Positions 9,638 through 19,499 of a DNA stretch of 64,000 bases are shown here, piece by piece. Made by a program: the position numbers and the translations under genes. This DNA comes from Tichowtungia aerotolerans (GTDB lineage: Bacteria > Verrucomicrobiota > Kiritimatiellia > Kiritimatiellales > Tichowtungiaceae). The notes beneath the pieces were generated by a model. It worked only from the letters and a program-made list of their open reading frames with translations. It had not been told where the DNA came from and did not search any database. How positions within the stretch are numbered: the stretch's first letter is position 1; every line of letters starts with the position of its first letter. The stretch covers positions 2,546,900 through 2,610,899 of the forward strand of contig NZ_CP047593.1 in NCBI RefSeq assembly GCF_009905215.1. Reading direction: 5' to 3'.

Positions 9638-12600
9638 ATGAAAATGCTAAAATTAGCCATCTTGCTGGCTGTCGAAGCCTCACTTGGTCAGGCGGATACG
9701 ATTGACTTTACCGAAGGCGGCACGCAAACCAATGGGTTTTATTATTGGGGTGACACAAGCAACTGGGTGGGCGGCAGTCTGCCCGACGGAGGTGATCTTG
9801 CCCGGTATAATTCGCTCGATATGGGTGCATTTCTGGACAACGACCAGACCATCGCGTCCTTAAGCATTCAAAAAGCCGGCAGCGGGTTGACGGGCACCAA
9901 CACATTGACATTAGCCAGCTACCTGATTATGGGAGCCGATGACAGTCTGACGCTTTCCGGTTCGGTGCGTGTAGATGTGAATAACTACACCAAAATAACC
10001 GGCTCTTCGGCTGTCACGCTGAATGACAATTCGTTCATCGATTTGGATAATGTTTACAGCGATGATGCGGCCAATGTGTTTATGTTCACCCTGAACAGCA
10101 ATAGTACGGCGACCGTATTAAATGCGCATGGCAGTTCTTTGGGCTTTGCTTCTGGATCTTGTTTTGTACTCAACGGCAGCAGTGCTTTGGCCTCAACATC
10201 CCTGACTGTAGAGGAGTGGTATGCCGGCTACCTGACCAATGGAATTGTACTCAAACTCAACGACACGGCTTCGATTCAGTTTCAAACCAGCGGAAACAAT
10301 GCGAGTGACATCATTGCGCATAATGCGGGCGGTTATCTATTAATTAACGGCTCATCCAATGCGGTTGAAGGAGTTGATTACACCTATGATCCAGGAACCG
10401 GGGTTTTGCAGGCTATGCTCGAGCCTCCGGTTATTTCCGAGTCACAGGCCCCCTTGTTTTATCTGGATTCCCGTCGTCCGGGGCCGCGCCCGATCTATAA
10501 TACAGACACCAACAGCCCGCTGCCGACCTGGGAGGGACTGATGACCGGTGCCTATTTTCCGGTGCGCGGGGTGAACATTACAGATCCTGCAGACTATCCG
10601 CTGTGGGTTACTGCCGATGCATATGGCTCGATGGCGTATCACCAGTTTACATTCGAAAGCGACACACACGGCGGGCGAATCGCGATGCCTGATGTGAGTT
10701 ACGGGAACACCGGTTTCGACTACGACGACGATTTTTCGATCGAAGTCTGGGTCTGCCCTGAACGCAGCCCTGCGCTGGCTGACGGGCGGATGCACCTGTT
10801 CGGCAACCAGACCGTGGACGGGCAGGGCTACCGCTTGACGGCGAAAGAAGAAACGGGTGGCCTGTACAGCATTGAGTTTGAAATGCAGGATGTTTCCGGA
10901 GAAACCACCCGGTACGGCTGCTCAACTTCCGCCGATTTTCAAATGGGCGAGTGGATTCAGGTGGTTGGTGTGTATGACGGCAACTCCGGGGCTGTTCCCT
11001 CAATGAAAATTTATGTGAACGGGGTTGATCAGCAGGCCGAATGGGACGGCGATTTAACCGTTCCGGCGGATAGCAATTTTATACCGGATTTCCTGTTGAC
11101 GACGATGGGTGCCCGGGGCAAGAGCGATGCGCCGACGCTGGATTCTGACCGTCACTATTTCGAGGGCAAGTTGTCCGTTATGCGGCTCTACACCAATGTG
11201 CTTTCGGCGGCAGATGTGGAAAAAAACTATAACGGAGAACGCGCCCGTTTTAAGGGAGAGCTCTTTAACTGGCTTCCCAAACCCGATTTTCACACCAATG
11301 CGGTTCCGCATTATAAAACCTGGACCAACGGAACCCATCGTTCGCAAATGATGCGCCTTCCGTCCGACCGGCGTGTAACGATTGCGGCTGAGGATGGCCA
11401 CTATTTGTGCCGGGTGGATGTGGCGCAAACAAAGAGCGGACGACTCATCTGTGCTTTTCTGGATAATAGCGATCATACCGGACGGGGCGATCCCGGAGAC
11501 TTTTCGCATGTCGGCGTATCGGTCAGCGATGACAACGGTGCCACCTGGCACGATCCGAATGATCCGGCGGAGTCTTACGGTCTGGTGCGCAGCGGCTGGT
11601 GGGATACCGACGGCTACGGGCACAAGGTGGTCAACATCAGCTATCATCCGGAGCTGGGTTCCAACGGCGTGACGGTGATTAATACTGGAAGAGTGTATAA
11701 TGAAGCGATTCACCCGGATGCCGAGGCTCATCACATTCTGTTCTGGTCAATTGACGACGGGCTGACGTGGTCAACGCAGTCGCTCACCAACATTCCGACC
11801 AGCAATGTCTCTCCCGACCGCATTCGGGTGCTGGACAATGGAGACTGGGTCATTCTCGGCCACGCAACCCGCCGCCCAACGGTCTGGTATTCGCAACCAC
11901 GCGGCGAAGAAACGCTGATCCGCTCAAAAGACCAGGGGCAGACGTGGCTTCCGGTTTCCGAACTGGTACAGTCGCAGGATCACAAGTCGTGGCATGAGTC
12001 GTCGTTGCTGGATACAGGCGGGGGGAATCTCGTGGTGTACATGGATGATATGACCTGGCAGTCCTATCCGACCTTTCGTTGCTACAGCCGGGATTACGGT
12101 CACAACTTCAGTCCGCCAGTGATGGCCCCGTGGTTCGGGCAGAAGAACGAATCGGGGCTTCTCAACAGCGGCAAGGTGTTCACGCTGTTCCGCACGCACG
12201 GGACTGAGGAGGGATACACCGCCCATTTGGGCGATCCGTTTGAGACCAACAATATCATGCCGGTCACCTCCTTCTGCTATGATCAAAACCGCATTCGCCT
12301 TTATCCCGATCGTCTGACGCTCGATTCCGGTGAAGGCAATTTCCAAGCCACCATGTACACGCTTCCGCCAACCGTCGACCCGTCTGACCGGGTGACCTTT
12401 AAGGCGCGTTTGCGTTGCTTGTCCGGCGATGTCAATGCCTGCCACATTGATGTCGGGCTGCCGGTGATGATCCGCACGAACCGGGTGGAGCTGCTGGACG
12501 ATCCGGCTATCGGGTTTGATGTGGACGCAACCCAGTGGATTGATCTCGAAATTGACCGCGACGGCGGCAGTCTGCTGATCACCTGCGATGAAACCCTGAT

Positions 12601-14089
12601 GGTTGACACGAACGTTTCGGCATACATTCAGAACAGTGGACTTAACGGCGATTCCGCCGGGCGAACCATCAAGTTCGGCAACTATTGCGACAACTTTTCA
12701 CACGAAAACTTTTCCCGCAATAACGGTCTGTCTGAATGGCAGAGCGTGGAGGTGACGCTCGCGAGTGAATTTTTCCCGAGCTGGCACTGGACATGGGCTG
12801 TGGAGGACTGGGTTTATCCCGACCAGTATAAACGCGACCGGCTCATCATGCTTGAGCCTGAAGGTGCTGACTGGAGCACCGACTACGGATACGGAGGCTG
12901 GGTGCAGTTGCATGACGGCTCCATCTATGCGGTGGACTACACCCTCGGCGAAGAGGGGACAGTCGGGGATCGAGGTTCATTGGGGGCGGATCCGTTTATT
13001 CGCGGATACCGACTCTACGAGAGCGACTTCGACTTTGCCCCCGTTGTGGACGCAACGCTGGAACTCAATGCCGCATTTCCCGGCAACGATCCGGATAATG
13101 TCTGGGAACCGATTGTCGGCAGTGGCGGAACGCTGCTCACGGCCGGCGGTAGCGAATGGCTGCCGCAACCAGATCAGGACGGGAATATCCCCTGCTATCA
13201 GTTTGATTGCACCAACGGCCTCGGCGGACAGGCTGCGGCTTATTCCGCTTCCGGGCTTTCGTTTGATTATGACGACGATTTTTCAGTCGAGGTCTGGTTT
13301 AAGCCGGAGAAAAGCGTCGCCGCCTCCGGGCGAATGCACCTGATCGGCAACCAGCTTGCCGGGGAGGCCGGTTCGGCCTGCGGCTGGCGGCTGACCGCCC
13401 GGCAGATATCCGGGACAGATCGGTTTTTTATGGAGCTGACACTGCGCGATAATCTTGGCACCGACCGTGTCACCTATCAGGTCCGCACCTCGGAAACGTG
13501 GCCAATGGACCGGTGGACTCATGTCCTCGCTGTGTATGACGGTGTGCCCGGCGCGGTTCCTATGATGCAGATTTATGTGAATGGCGAGTATGCGCCGCTA
13601 GTGATGCAGAGCGGCACGCTTGTTCCGCCCGCCGAAGACCGGGATTTCGTGGTGCCGAATCAGGAACTGTCCGTCGGTGCACGCGGACGGTTGGCCGTCT
13701 CCGCCGATGACGACAACCGGCAATGGTTCGGCGGGTATATTTCCATGATCAGGGTTTATGCCGGGGCACTGAACAACACGCAGTCGAACCGTACGGTTAA
13801 CGAGGATGCCGATAACGACGGATATACGGTCTGGCAGGAGTATATGACCAACACCGATCCGTCCGACCCGCAAAGCCGGTTTACATTCGGGGTTTCCAGC
13901 GGAAATGCTGTGAGTTTCGATAGTTCGGCTCAGAGCCTGTACACATTGGAGTATGCCGACAGCCTCATTTCCAATGTTTGGAAAGCCGTTGGCCTTCCCG
14001 TCAGCGGAACCGGCGGTCAGTTATTCATCAACGTCACCAACAACACCCCGCAGCGTTTTTACCGGCTCAAGGCCGAGCCGCTGCCCTGA
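9638..14089 (+). CDS. Giant secreted LamG / sialidase-type (Asp-box) protein
   Basis: A 1483-residue exported protein. Start at 9638 because GGGAG lies five bases upstream and a signal peptide (MKMLKLAILLAVEASLGQA) follows. Order: an N-terminal beta-rich region with a YYWGDTSNWVGG motif (autotransporter/Pectate-lyase-like repeats, ~20-260); a LamG-type jelly roll (FDYDDDFSIEVWV, ~360-530); a sialidase/BNR propeller with three Asp boxes (SDDNGATW, SIDDGLTW, SKDQGQTW, ~590-890); a linker beta domain (~890-1000); a second LamG domain (FDYDDDFSVEVWF, ~1210-1375); a calcium-loop-like DADNDGYTVWQEYMTNTDPSD segment; and a terminal beta domain. The predicted job is binding and trimming sialylated or related glycans at the cell surface. 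Whether the propeller is catalytic cannot be told by eye. A palindromic element sits at 13968-13984 (SNVWK). Confidence 0.8.
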   Translation: MKMLKLAILLAVEASLGQADTIDFTEGGTQTNGFYYWGDTSNWVGGSLPDGGDLARYNSLDMGAFLDNDQTIASLSIQKAGSGLTGTNTLTLASYLIMGADDSLTLSGSVRVDVNNYTKITGSSAVTLNDNSFIDLDNVYSDDAANVFMFTLNSNSTATVLNAHGSSLGFASGSCFVLNGSSALASTSLTVEEWYAGYLTNGIVLKLNDTASIQFQTSGNNASDIIAHNAGGYLLINGSSNAVEGVDYTYDPGTGVLQAMLEPPVISESQAPLFYLDSRRPGPRPIYNTDTNSPLPTWEGLMTGAYFPVRGVNITDPADYPLWVTADAYGSMAYHQFTFESDTHGGRIAMPDVSYGNTGFDYDDDFSIEVWVCPERSPALADGRMHLFGNQTVDGQGYRLTAKEETGGLYSIEFEMQDVSGETTRYGCSTSADFQMGEWIQVVGVYDGNSGAVPSMKIYVNGVDQQAEWDGDLTVPADSNFIPDFLLTTMGARGKSDAPTLDSDRHYFEGKLSVMRLYTNVLSAADVEKNYNGERARFKGELFNWLPKPDFHTNAVPHYKTWTNGTHRSQMMRLPSDRRVTIAAEDGHYLCRVDVAQTKSGRLICAFLDNSDHTGRGDPGDFSHVGVSVSDDNGATWHDPNDPAESYGLVRSGWWDTDGYGHKVVNISYHPELGSNGVTVINTGRVYNEAIHPDAEAHHILFWSIDDGLTWSTQSLTNIPTSNVSPDRIRVLDNGDWVILGHATRRPTVWYSQPRGEETLIRSKDQGQTWLPVSELVQSQDHKSWHESSLLDTGGGNLVVYMDDMTWQSYPTFRCYSRDYGHNFSPPVMAPWFGQKNESGLLNSGKVFTLFRTHGTEEGYTAHLGDPFETNNIMPVTSFCYDQNRIRLYPDRLTLDSGEGNFQATMYTLPPTVDPSDRVTFKARLRCLSGDVNACHIDVGLPVMIRTNRVELLDDPAIGFDVDATQWIDLEIDRDGGSLLITCDETLMVDTNVSAYIQNSGLNGDSAGRTIKFGNYCDNFSHENFSRNNGLSEWQSVEVTLASEFFPSWHWTWAVEDWVYPDQYKRDRLIMLEPEGADWSTDYGYGGWVQLHDGSIYAVDYTLGEEGTVGDRGSLGADPFIRGYRLYESDFDFAPVVDATLELNAAFPGNDPDNVWEPIVGSGGTLLTAGGSEWLPQPDQDGNIPCYQFDCTNGLGGQAAAYSASGLSFDYDDDFSVEVWFKPEKSVAASGRMHLIGNQLAGEAGSACGWRLTARQISGTDRFFMELTLRDNLGTDRVTYQVRTSETWPMDRWTHVLAVYDGVPGAVPMMQIYVNGEYAPLVMQSGTLVPPAEDRDFVVPNQELSVGARGRLAVSADDDNRQWFGGYISMIRVYAGALNNTQSNRTVNEDADNDGYTVWQEYMTNTDPSDPQSRFTFGVSSGNAVSFDSSAQSLYTLEYADSLISNVWKAVGLPVSGTGGQLFINVTNNTPQRFYRLKAEPLP
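13968..13984. repeat. Palindromic element in the LamG/sialidase gene
   Basis: TTTCCAATGTTTGGAAA near the 3' end of the gene, read in a second frame as S-N-V-W-K. Confidence 0.7.
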
Positions 14090-14105
14090 AAAAGGAATGA
14101 AACAG

Positions 14106-15746
14106 ATGAAAAAACGAATGGGACTTCTTTGCCTGATAATTGGTTCGGCAACCTGCTTTGCCGAACTTAACATCGCTGATGTATTTAGCGATCACATGGT
14201 GTTGCAGCGCGAAAAACCGGTTCCGGTCTGGGGCCGGGCTGATGCAGGAACTCTCGTAACCGTCGAGTTTGCAGGGCAGAAAAAAACAGCGGTTACCGAT
14301 TCTTCCAACCATTGGAAAGTTCTGCTTGACCCAATGGCGGCATCTTCAGAGCCAAGGGTTCTTCAGGTTTCGGATTCCGAGTTTCAAGTTTCCCTTTCCG
14401 ACGTCCTCGTCGGAGAGGTTTGGCTCTGTTCCGGTCAGAGCAATATGGGCTTCCCGCTCTCCAAAGCGATGAACGCCGAAGCGGAAATCCGGGCGGCAGA
14501 CTATCCGGAAATCCGGCTGTTGAAGGTGGAGCAGCGACTCGACTGTGTTCCGCGGGATTATTGTGAAATATGGGGCGGCGGCTGGATGCACTGTTCTCCG
14601 GAGGTGGCAGAACGCTTTACCGCCGTGGGGTATTTTTTCGGTCGCGAGTTGCATAAACAGCTCGGCATTCCGATCGGACTGATTCAATCGGCGTGGGGTG
14701 GCTCCCGCATCGAAGCTTGGACAGACTGGAGCAGGATGAAAAATGATCCGGTGGCCGGTCACCTGCTTCCGCTCTGGGAGGATATGATTGCCGGCATTCC
14801 CGACTATCATCAAAACTTTGCGTCCTATGCAGAAGCATTCGATGCCCGTGCGCGTGAACTGGCAAAGCAGAAGAAAGATTGGGAGGCCGCCAAACGGGAG
14901 GCAATTAAAAACCGCAAGCGGTTCAAAGAGCCGATGCCGAAAGCCGATCCATTGCTGACTCCCGGTAACAAGCACACGCCAGCCTCGATTTATAACGCCA
15001 TGATTGTGCCGTTGGCTCCCTATGCACTGCGCGGAGCAATCTGGTATCAGGGGGAGTCGAACTCTTCGCGGCCGATTACCTACCGTGCCCAGCTTCCGCT
15101 CATGATTCAAAACTGGCGCGACCTGTGGGGCGATCAGAAGATGCCGTTTTATGTGGTTCAGCTGGCCAATCTCGGACCGCAGCAGCAGAATCCGGTCGAA
15201 TCCTCCGCCGGCTTTGCCGACTTGAGAGATGCTCAGCAATTTACAGTTCAGAACGATCCGCACATGGCACTTGCAACCGCTGTAGATATCGGCGAATCGG
15301 GAGACATTCACCCGAAAAACAAACAGGAGGTCGGCCGGCGCCTTGCTCTACCGGCACTGAACCGAATCTATGGGAAATCCTACGAAGACAGCGGCCCCGT
15401 ATTCGAGTCGTTGAAACAGGACGGAAATTCCTTGTGGCTGACATTTTCACACGCCGGTGGCATGCACGCCAAAGGCGGCGACGAACTTAAAGGATTTGCC
15501 ATCCGCTCCGAAAGCGGCCAATGGGTCTGGGCGAAGGCGCGGATTGAGGGAGACCGGATTGAGCTTTCCGCCGACGGCGTGGTCGCACCGGTGGCCGCCC
15601 GCTACAGCTGGGCCCGCAACCCGATTGGTAATTTAATGAACAGCGCAGGACTGCCCGCCATCCCGTTCAGAACCGATTCACAGCTCTCTGCGCAGGAATT
15701 GCAGGATCAGGATAGAATCAACGAATACAAAAGGAGTCAAAAATGA
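14106..15746 (+). CDS. Sialate O-acetylesterase (SGNH family), exported
   Basis: A 546-residue protein. The start at 14106 follows AAAGGA by nine bases and gives a signal peptide (MKKRMGLLCLIIGSATCFA). SGNH blocks: GEVWLCSGQSNM with the nucleophile Ser near residue 118, GAIWYQGESN near 310, and DIHPKNKQEVGRRLA (Asp/His pair) near 400. The family removes O-acetyl groups from sialic acids or other sugars, opening them to sialidase. This fits the neighbouring Asp-box protein. A palindrome lies at 14301-14319 (SSNHWK) and a TTTCGGATTCCGAG-type repeat stretch at 14366-14397 (reads VSDSEFQVSL), both in frame. It overlaps the sulfatase start by ATGA. Confidence 0.88.
   Translation: MKKRMGLLCLIIGSATCFAELNIADVFSDHMVLQREKPVPVWGRADAGTLVTVEFAGQKKTAVTDSSNHWKVLLDPMAASSEPRVLQVSDSEFQVSLSDVLVGEVWLCSGQSNMGFPLSKAMNAEAEIRAADYPEIRLLKVEQRLDCVPRDYCEIWGGGWMHCSPEVAERFTAVGYFFGRELHKQLGIPIGLIQSAWGGSRIEAWTDWSRMKNDPVAGHLLPLWEDMIAGIPDYHQNFASYAEAFDARARELAKQKKDWEAAKREAIKNRKRFKEPMPKADPLLTPGNKHTPASIYNAMIVPLAPYALRGAIWYQGESNSSRPITYRAQLPLMIQNWRDLWGDQKMPFYVVQLANLGPQQQNPVESSAGFADLRDAQQFTVQNDPHMALATAVDIGESGDIHPKNKQEVGRRLALPALNRIYGKSYEDSGPVFESLKQDGNSLWLTFSHAGGMHAKGGDELKGFAIRSESGQWVWAKARIEGDRIELSADGVVAPVAARYSWARNPIGNLMNSAGLPAIPFRTDSQLSAQELQDQDRINEYKRSQK
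14301..14319. repeat. Palindromic element in the acetylesterase gene
   Basis: TTCTTCCAACCATTGGAAAG, read as S-N-H-W-K. Member of the dispersed palindrome family. Confidence 0.7.
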
Positions 15747-17191
15747 ATCAGCTTAAAAAAATTGCCGCCAGCCTGATCGGAACAGTCGTTTCTTGTTCCG
15801 CATTCGCAGCAACCCGTCCGCCGGAACCGGAACAGCCGAATATCCTGTTTGTTCTGATTGACGATCTGGGCTGGACGGATGCCGGATGTCTCGGCAGCGA
15901 TTTTTATGAAACCCCGAATATGGACCGGCTGTTCAGTCAGGGCATGTCGTTTTCCAGCGCGTATATGGCGGCTCCGATCTGCTCGCCCTCGCGCGCCTGC
16001 ATCAACCTTGGCCGGTACCCCGCCCGCTACGACTACAATGCTGTTCGTGAAGCCGTCCTTAAGCGCGCCAAACGCAATACAAAACTGATCGGTCCGCTGC
16101 CCGACGACAGCGTTCCGTCCGACGGTCTTACGCTTCCTCGCCTCATGCAACAGGCCGGCTACGACACCGTCTCCGTCGGCAAATGGCACGTCGGCGGCCC
16201 TGAAAAAACCAAGCCGCTCGAATTCGGCTACCAGCAGCACCTCTGGCGACCGGTCGGCAAGGATCCCGACGACATGAAAAACATCGATTGGATCACCGAC
16301 GCCGCCATCGGCTGGCTCGAAAAGCGCACGGATGCCGACAAGCCGTTTTTTATGTATCTGGCGCACTACGCCATTCATCACGATTACTACGCCGAAGATT
16401 CCCTCGTTCAGAAATATGAAGAAATGCTGGCCCCCGGTATGAAACACAACTATCCGCTCTACGCCGCCAACCTGGAGCACCTCGATAATGGCATCGGTCG
16501 TCTCATGGACGCACTCGAACACATGGGGCTCGATGAAAATACCGTTGTGATTTTTGCCTCAGACAACGGCGGGCGAACCGCCAAAATCGATTATCAACAG
16601 GCCACCTCCAATGAGCCGCTCAAGCAGGGCAAGCATACGCTTTATGAAGGCGGTGTCCGCGTGCCGCTGCTGGTTCGCTGGCCCGGCGTCGTCGAAGCCG
16701 GCTCAACGTGCAGTCTGCCGATCCACGGTGTCGACTTTATGCCGACGCTGGGGCACATCGCCGGCCTGAATCCGGACGCCATCGAGGGCATGGACGGTGC
16801 CAGCTTCATGCCCGCGCTCTTCGGAAAGGAACCGGCCATGGATCGCGTGCATGACGGGCTCTACTGGTACTATCCCAACTACATCATTGAGCTTTCCCCC
16901 GGCCCCAAGACCTACACGATGATCATCCGTCCGTGGGGGGCTGTCCGCATCGGTGACTGGAAGCTCGTCTGGTTCTTTGAGGATGAAAACCTCGCCGAAC
17001 TTTACAACGTGGCTGAAGACCTCGGTGAGCACACTAACCTCGCCTTCAAGCATCCTGAAAAAGTCGCCGAACTCAAAGAGAAGCTCTTCGCATGGCTCGC
17101 CGACACCGGTGCTGCGCTCCCCATGCCCAACCCCGACTACGACCCAACGAGACCCGATGCCCTTCTACAGGTGTCACAAGACACTCGATAA
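15743..17191 (+). CDS. Exported sulfatase (type I, formylglycine)
   Basis: A 482-residue protein with a signal peptide ending near AFAA. N-terminal metal-site motif NILFVLIDDLGWTD and the sulfatase signature CSPSRA, with Cys80 the residue converted to formylglycine. Further family marks are GKWHVGG near 150, SDNGG near 273 and a short C-terminal beta domain. It removes sulfate esters from sugars. No anaerobic sulfatase-maturing radical SAM gene is in the window, so that must lie elsewhere. It is the last gene of the operon. The phage-like element begins within ~85 bases, so its last residues (from TRPD on) could have been altered by integration. Confidence 0.9.
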   Translation: MNQLKKIAASLIGTVVSCSAFAATRPPEPEQPNILFVLIDDLGWTDAGCLGSDFYETPNMDRLFSQGMSFSSAYMAAPICSPSRACINLGRYPARYDYNAVREAVLKRAKRNTKLIGPLPDDSVPSDGLTLPRLMQQAGYDTVSVGKWHVGGPEKTKPLEFGYQQHLWRPVGKDPDDMKNIDWITDAAIGWLEKRTDADKPFFMYLAHYAIHHDYYAEDSLVQKYEEMLAPGMKHNYPLYAANLEHLDNGIGRLMDALEHMGLDENTVVIFASDNGGRTAKIDYQQATSNEPLKQGKHTLYEGGVRVPLLVRWPGVVEAGSTCSLPIHGVDFMPTLGHIAGLNPDAIEGMDGASFMPALFGKEPAMDRVHDGLYWYYPNYIIELSPGPKTYTMIIRPWGAVRIGDWKLVWFFEDENLAELYNVAEDLGEHTNLAFKHPEKVAELKEKLFAWLADTGAALPMPNPDYDPTRPDALLQVSQDTR

Positions 17192-17276
17192 TGACCCAAA
17201 GTTCTACCTTTGCAGGATAGGGTAGTCGATAGTGCTTAAGGGCTTGGCTGGCAGGAATTAGTGAGGGGAGGCATGG

Positions 17277-18464
17277 ATGGCATTCAGGCTTTTGAATATT
17301 ACAAATGAGGTCGCGCTTGGTGACGGATCACAATCCGATTTGGAGGCACTGCTATCCAGCGATCAGAAATTTACAATCCCGCGCCTGAAAAACGGCGATA
17401 TTAATTGCCGAAAGCTTGTTGAACAGTTTCGTTTGCCCGAGGACTTGCCGCGCAAACTGGCCAATGCGCTCTATTACATCGACGCAATGGCAACCAATGA
17501 CGGTGCCGATCAGCTCCAGACCGAATTTGAAAAGGTACATCCGGATTTTACGCTGGAGGAAGCCCACGTCTGTCCAATCGGTTGCTCAATTAAAGCATGG
17601 CTGAAAGATTCCGCCTTGGTAAAACGGGTACTGGCTGAAACCAGCGTTGAAAATATTCAGGCAACCGATGTGTTTCGCGGGCCGTCCGGTAAAACCCGCA
17701 AAACGGTGACCAAAAACCATATCTCCAAACTCACAACCCTTATGAGACTCTGGTTTGACGCGAACCGCCGAGGAAAGAGGGCCGAAATCACCCATTTTAA
17801 GCGCAACGGCGCAATCTGGTTTGTTGTGCGGCGCGGTGATGCGTTTAAGCGCGAAGCCCAAATCAATCAGGATACCGGCGAAAGTGTTGCGTCGTTCGGC
17901 TATAAAGAGCTGCACGACATTGTCATCTACGATCCCGAAATGAATGACCTTCAGGTTCATGCGGACGGAACGAAAGTCAAACGCCAGTATGCGCTGGCAT
18001 TTGGCGAAGCGTTGTTCGGAGATATCGATTTCTTCCAGCCGGGCGATGTTTACACCCTTAAGCCGTTGCTCAAAAAGAAATCAGGGGCTTTAAACTGCGG
18101 CGGTATTCCCGGCCTTACCGGTGCCCGGTTGTTTCGCATTGAATATCCGGTCGGCAATAGCCAGAACGAAACGGTTGCCCATAAGTCGGATGACCTGTTG
18201 GTCTCGTTTGCTGAGCGGGAAAAGTCTCTGGCATCATCCGGGGTTCTGTGGAATTCCATCCAACAGCTCAGGCAGGCCACCATTAAACTGGAATTTACCG
18301 AAGTGGACGGCGTTCAGATTGGAGAGCGTTCTGTTCGCATCTGTCCGCCCGGACGCGTTCTTTTTAAACGCGATGGTGCCGCACCTCTGATCGAACGGTT
18401 TTTGAAACAGAACGGCTACGTGCTGGATAAGCCGGAGGCTGAGGATGCTGAAGATCCTGCTTGA
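17277..18464 (+). CDS. Unknown protein, first gene of a two-gene cassette
   Basis: A 395-residue protein that I do not recognise. The start follows a strong GAGGGGAGG site by five bases. It has no signal peptide or membrane helix. It appears to be alpha/beta with a central basic stretch (residues ~140-190, SGKTRKTVTKNH, ANRRGKRAE) and a WFVVRRGDAF motif near 182, then FGEALFGDIDFFQPGDVYTL near 245-265. Basic patches suggest nucleic-acid contact, which is inference only. Its 3' end overlaps the next gene by 20 bases. The pair is closed by a terminator at 19435, so it is a separate transcription unit at the element's left edge, the usual place for accessory or defence cargo. Confidence 0.7.
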   Translation: MAFRLLNITNEVALGDGSQSDLEALLSSDQKFTIPRLKNGDINCRKLVEQFRLPEDLPRKLANALYYIDAMATNDGADQLQTEFEKVHPDFTLEEAHVCPIGCSIKAWLKDSALVKRVLAETSVENIQATDVFRGPSGKTRKTVTKNHISKLTTLMRLWFDANRRGKRAEITHFKRNGAIWFVVRRGDAFKREAQINQDTGESVASFGYKELHDIVIYDPEMNDLQVHADGTKVKRQYALAFGEALFGDIDFFQPGDVYTLKPLLKKKSGALNCGGIPGLTGARLFRIEYPVGNSQNETVAHKSDDLLVSFAEREKSLASSGVLWNSIQQLRQATIKLEFTEVDGVQIGERSVRICPPGRVLFKRDGAAPLIERFLKQNGYVLDKPEAEDAEDPA

Positions 18465-19404
18465 AGCCTTCCCGTCCCTGTCTGCGCCTGCTTTCATCTT
18501 GCGCGATACGTTGGGCGCGGAGCAGTTTGACCGGCTTCGACAGCATTGGTTAACCCCGGTCGAGACACGCCCAAAATCACACCCATGTCAAAAATGCAAC
18601 GGGACTCACCGCATTCATTGGCATTCCGATCAGGACATCGTTTCCATTCCGCCGGCCGATTCCTACTGCGAAAAGCAGACACTTTCATTCGATGATGCCT
18701 GCCTCCTCCGGTTTGATGTATACAGATTTGCTGAACAGCTTTGTCAGCAGCTTGAAATCACTCCGGAGTCTCATCTGGATATTTCCCGGTTTCCATGCCG
18801 TGTCGGTTGGCTTGTCGGTACTTCCCGACAATATCCCGTGTATCTGCTTCTCGGCAGTTCTTTTGCCTGCGAACAGGCTGCAAAAAATCTGTTGATCGAA
18901 AAAGAATCCCCGTTTACATTGATCTCCAATGTTGATCTGCTGGAAATTTTTCCGCTGTTCAAAAAGAAGAAATGCTCAGCGTTTTCTCTATCTCACATTG
19001 CTGAAATCAACCCTGTTCACTTAAAGGTATCCGTACCCGGCACAGAGCTGCTTTCGGAATTTTTATATGAAGCTGAAGACTCTATTTACGTTCCCAATCC
19101 AAATGTCCAGATTACTCCGGATTTCAAACGAATCATTTTTGACGATGGGTACGAAATCAACTTGGCCAAGGCATATAAACGCCGGGCTGTAGTTCGTTTT
19201 ATCCGAGATCAGGTTTGCCGGTCTGGCAAGCTCCAGTTTGATGTCGAAGTGATGCGAGACGCATACAACCGACAGTACCCAAAAAAGCCATGGAACAGTG
19301 ACCGCTTTAAGGAAGACCTTTTTAGGGGAGCTCCGCCTGAAGATTTCGATCGGATATTTGAAACCATTGATGCTGCAATGGGAAAATATCGCTGGCTTTT
19401 ATAA
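18445..19404 (+). CDS. Unknown protein with possible zinc ribbon, second gene of the cassette
   Basis: A 319-residue protein with no recognised family. Residues ~50-75 hold CQKCNGTHRIHWH, a CxxC plus His cluster that could bind zinc, followed by further Cys (PADSYCEKQ, DDACLL). The last ~90 residues look helical and end in KYRWLL. The 20-base overlap with the gene before it implies co-translation and a joint function. No toxin, nuclease or protease motif is obvious. It could be a partner in a two-protein defence or regulatory system; this is a guess from position and arrangement only. Confidence 0.7.
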   Translation: MLKILLEAFPSLSAPAFILRDTLGAEQFDRLRQHWLTPVETRPKSHPCQKCNGTHRIHWHSDQDIVSIPPADSYCEKQTLSFDDACLLRFDVYRFAEQLCQQLEITPESHLDISRFPCRVGWLVGTSRQYPVYLLLGSSFACEQAAKNLLIEKESPFTLISNVDLLEIFPLFKKKKCSAFSLSHIAEINPVHLKVSVPGTELLSEFLYEAEDSIYVPNPNVQITPDFKRIIFDDGYEINLAKAYKRRAVVRFIRDQVCRSGKLQFDVEVMRDAYNRQYPKKPWNSDRFKEDLFRGAPPEDFDRIFETIDAAMGKYRWLL

Positions 19405-19434
19405 GTTTCCACCCATTTTCCATTTCCTTTCCAT

Positions 19435-19458
19435 AGCCCGCTTCCATGCGGGCTTTTT
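19435..19458 (+). terminator. Rho-independent terminator after the unknown cassette
   Basis: AGCCCGC, loop TTCCAT, GCGGGCT, then TTTT. It separates the cassette from the phage early genes. Confidence 0.85.
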
Positions 19459-19499
19459 CATTTGTTGTCACGATTTCCTCATCAACTGGAGGAAATATT

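Noticed and set aside
17231-17239. AGTGCTTAA shared by the left edge (17231) and 41208 as an att direct repeat
   Set aside because: Only nine bases, with no similarity around them, and the right copy lies inside the integrase end of the element; expected by chance.
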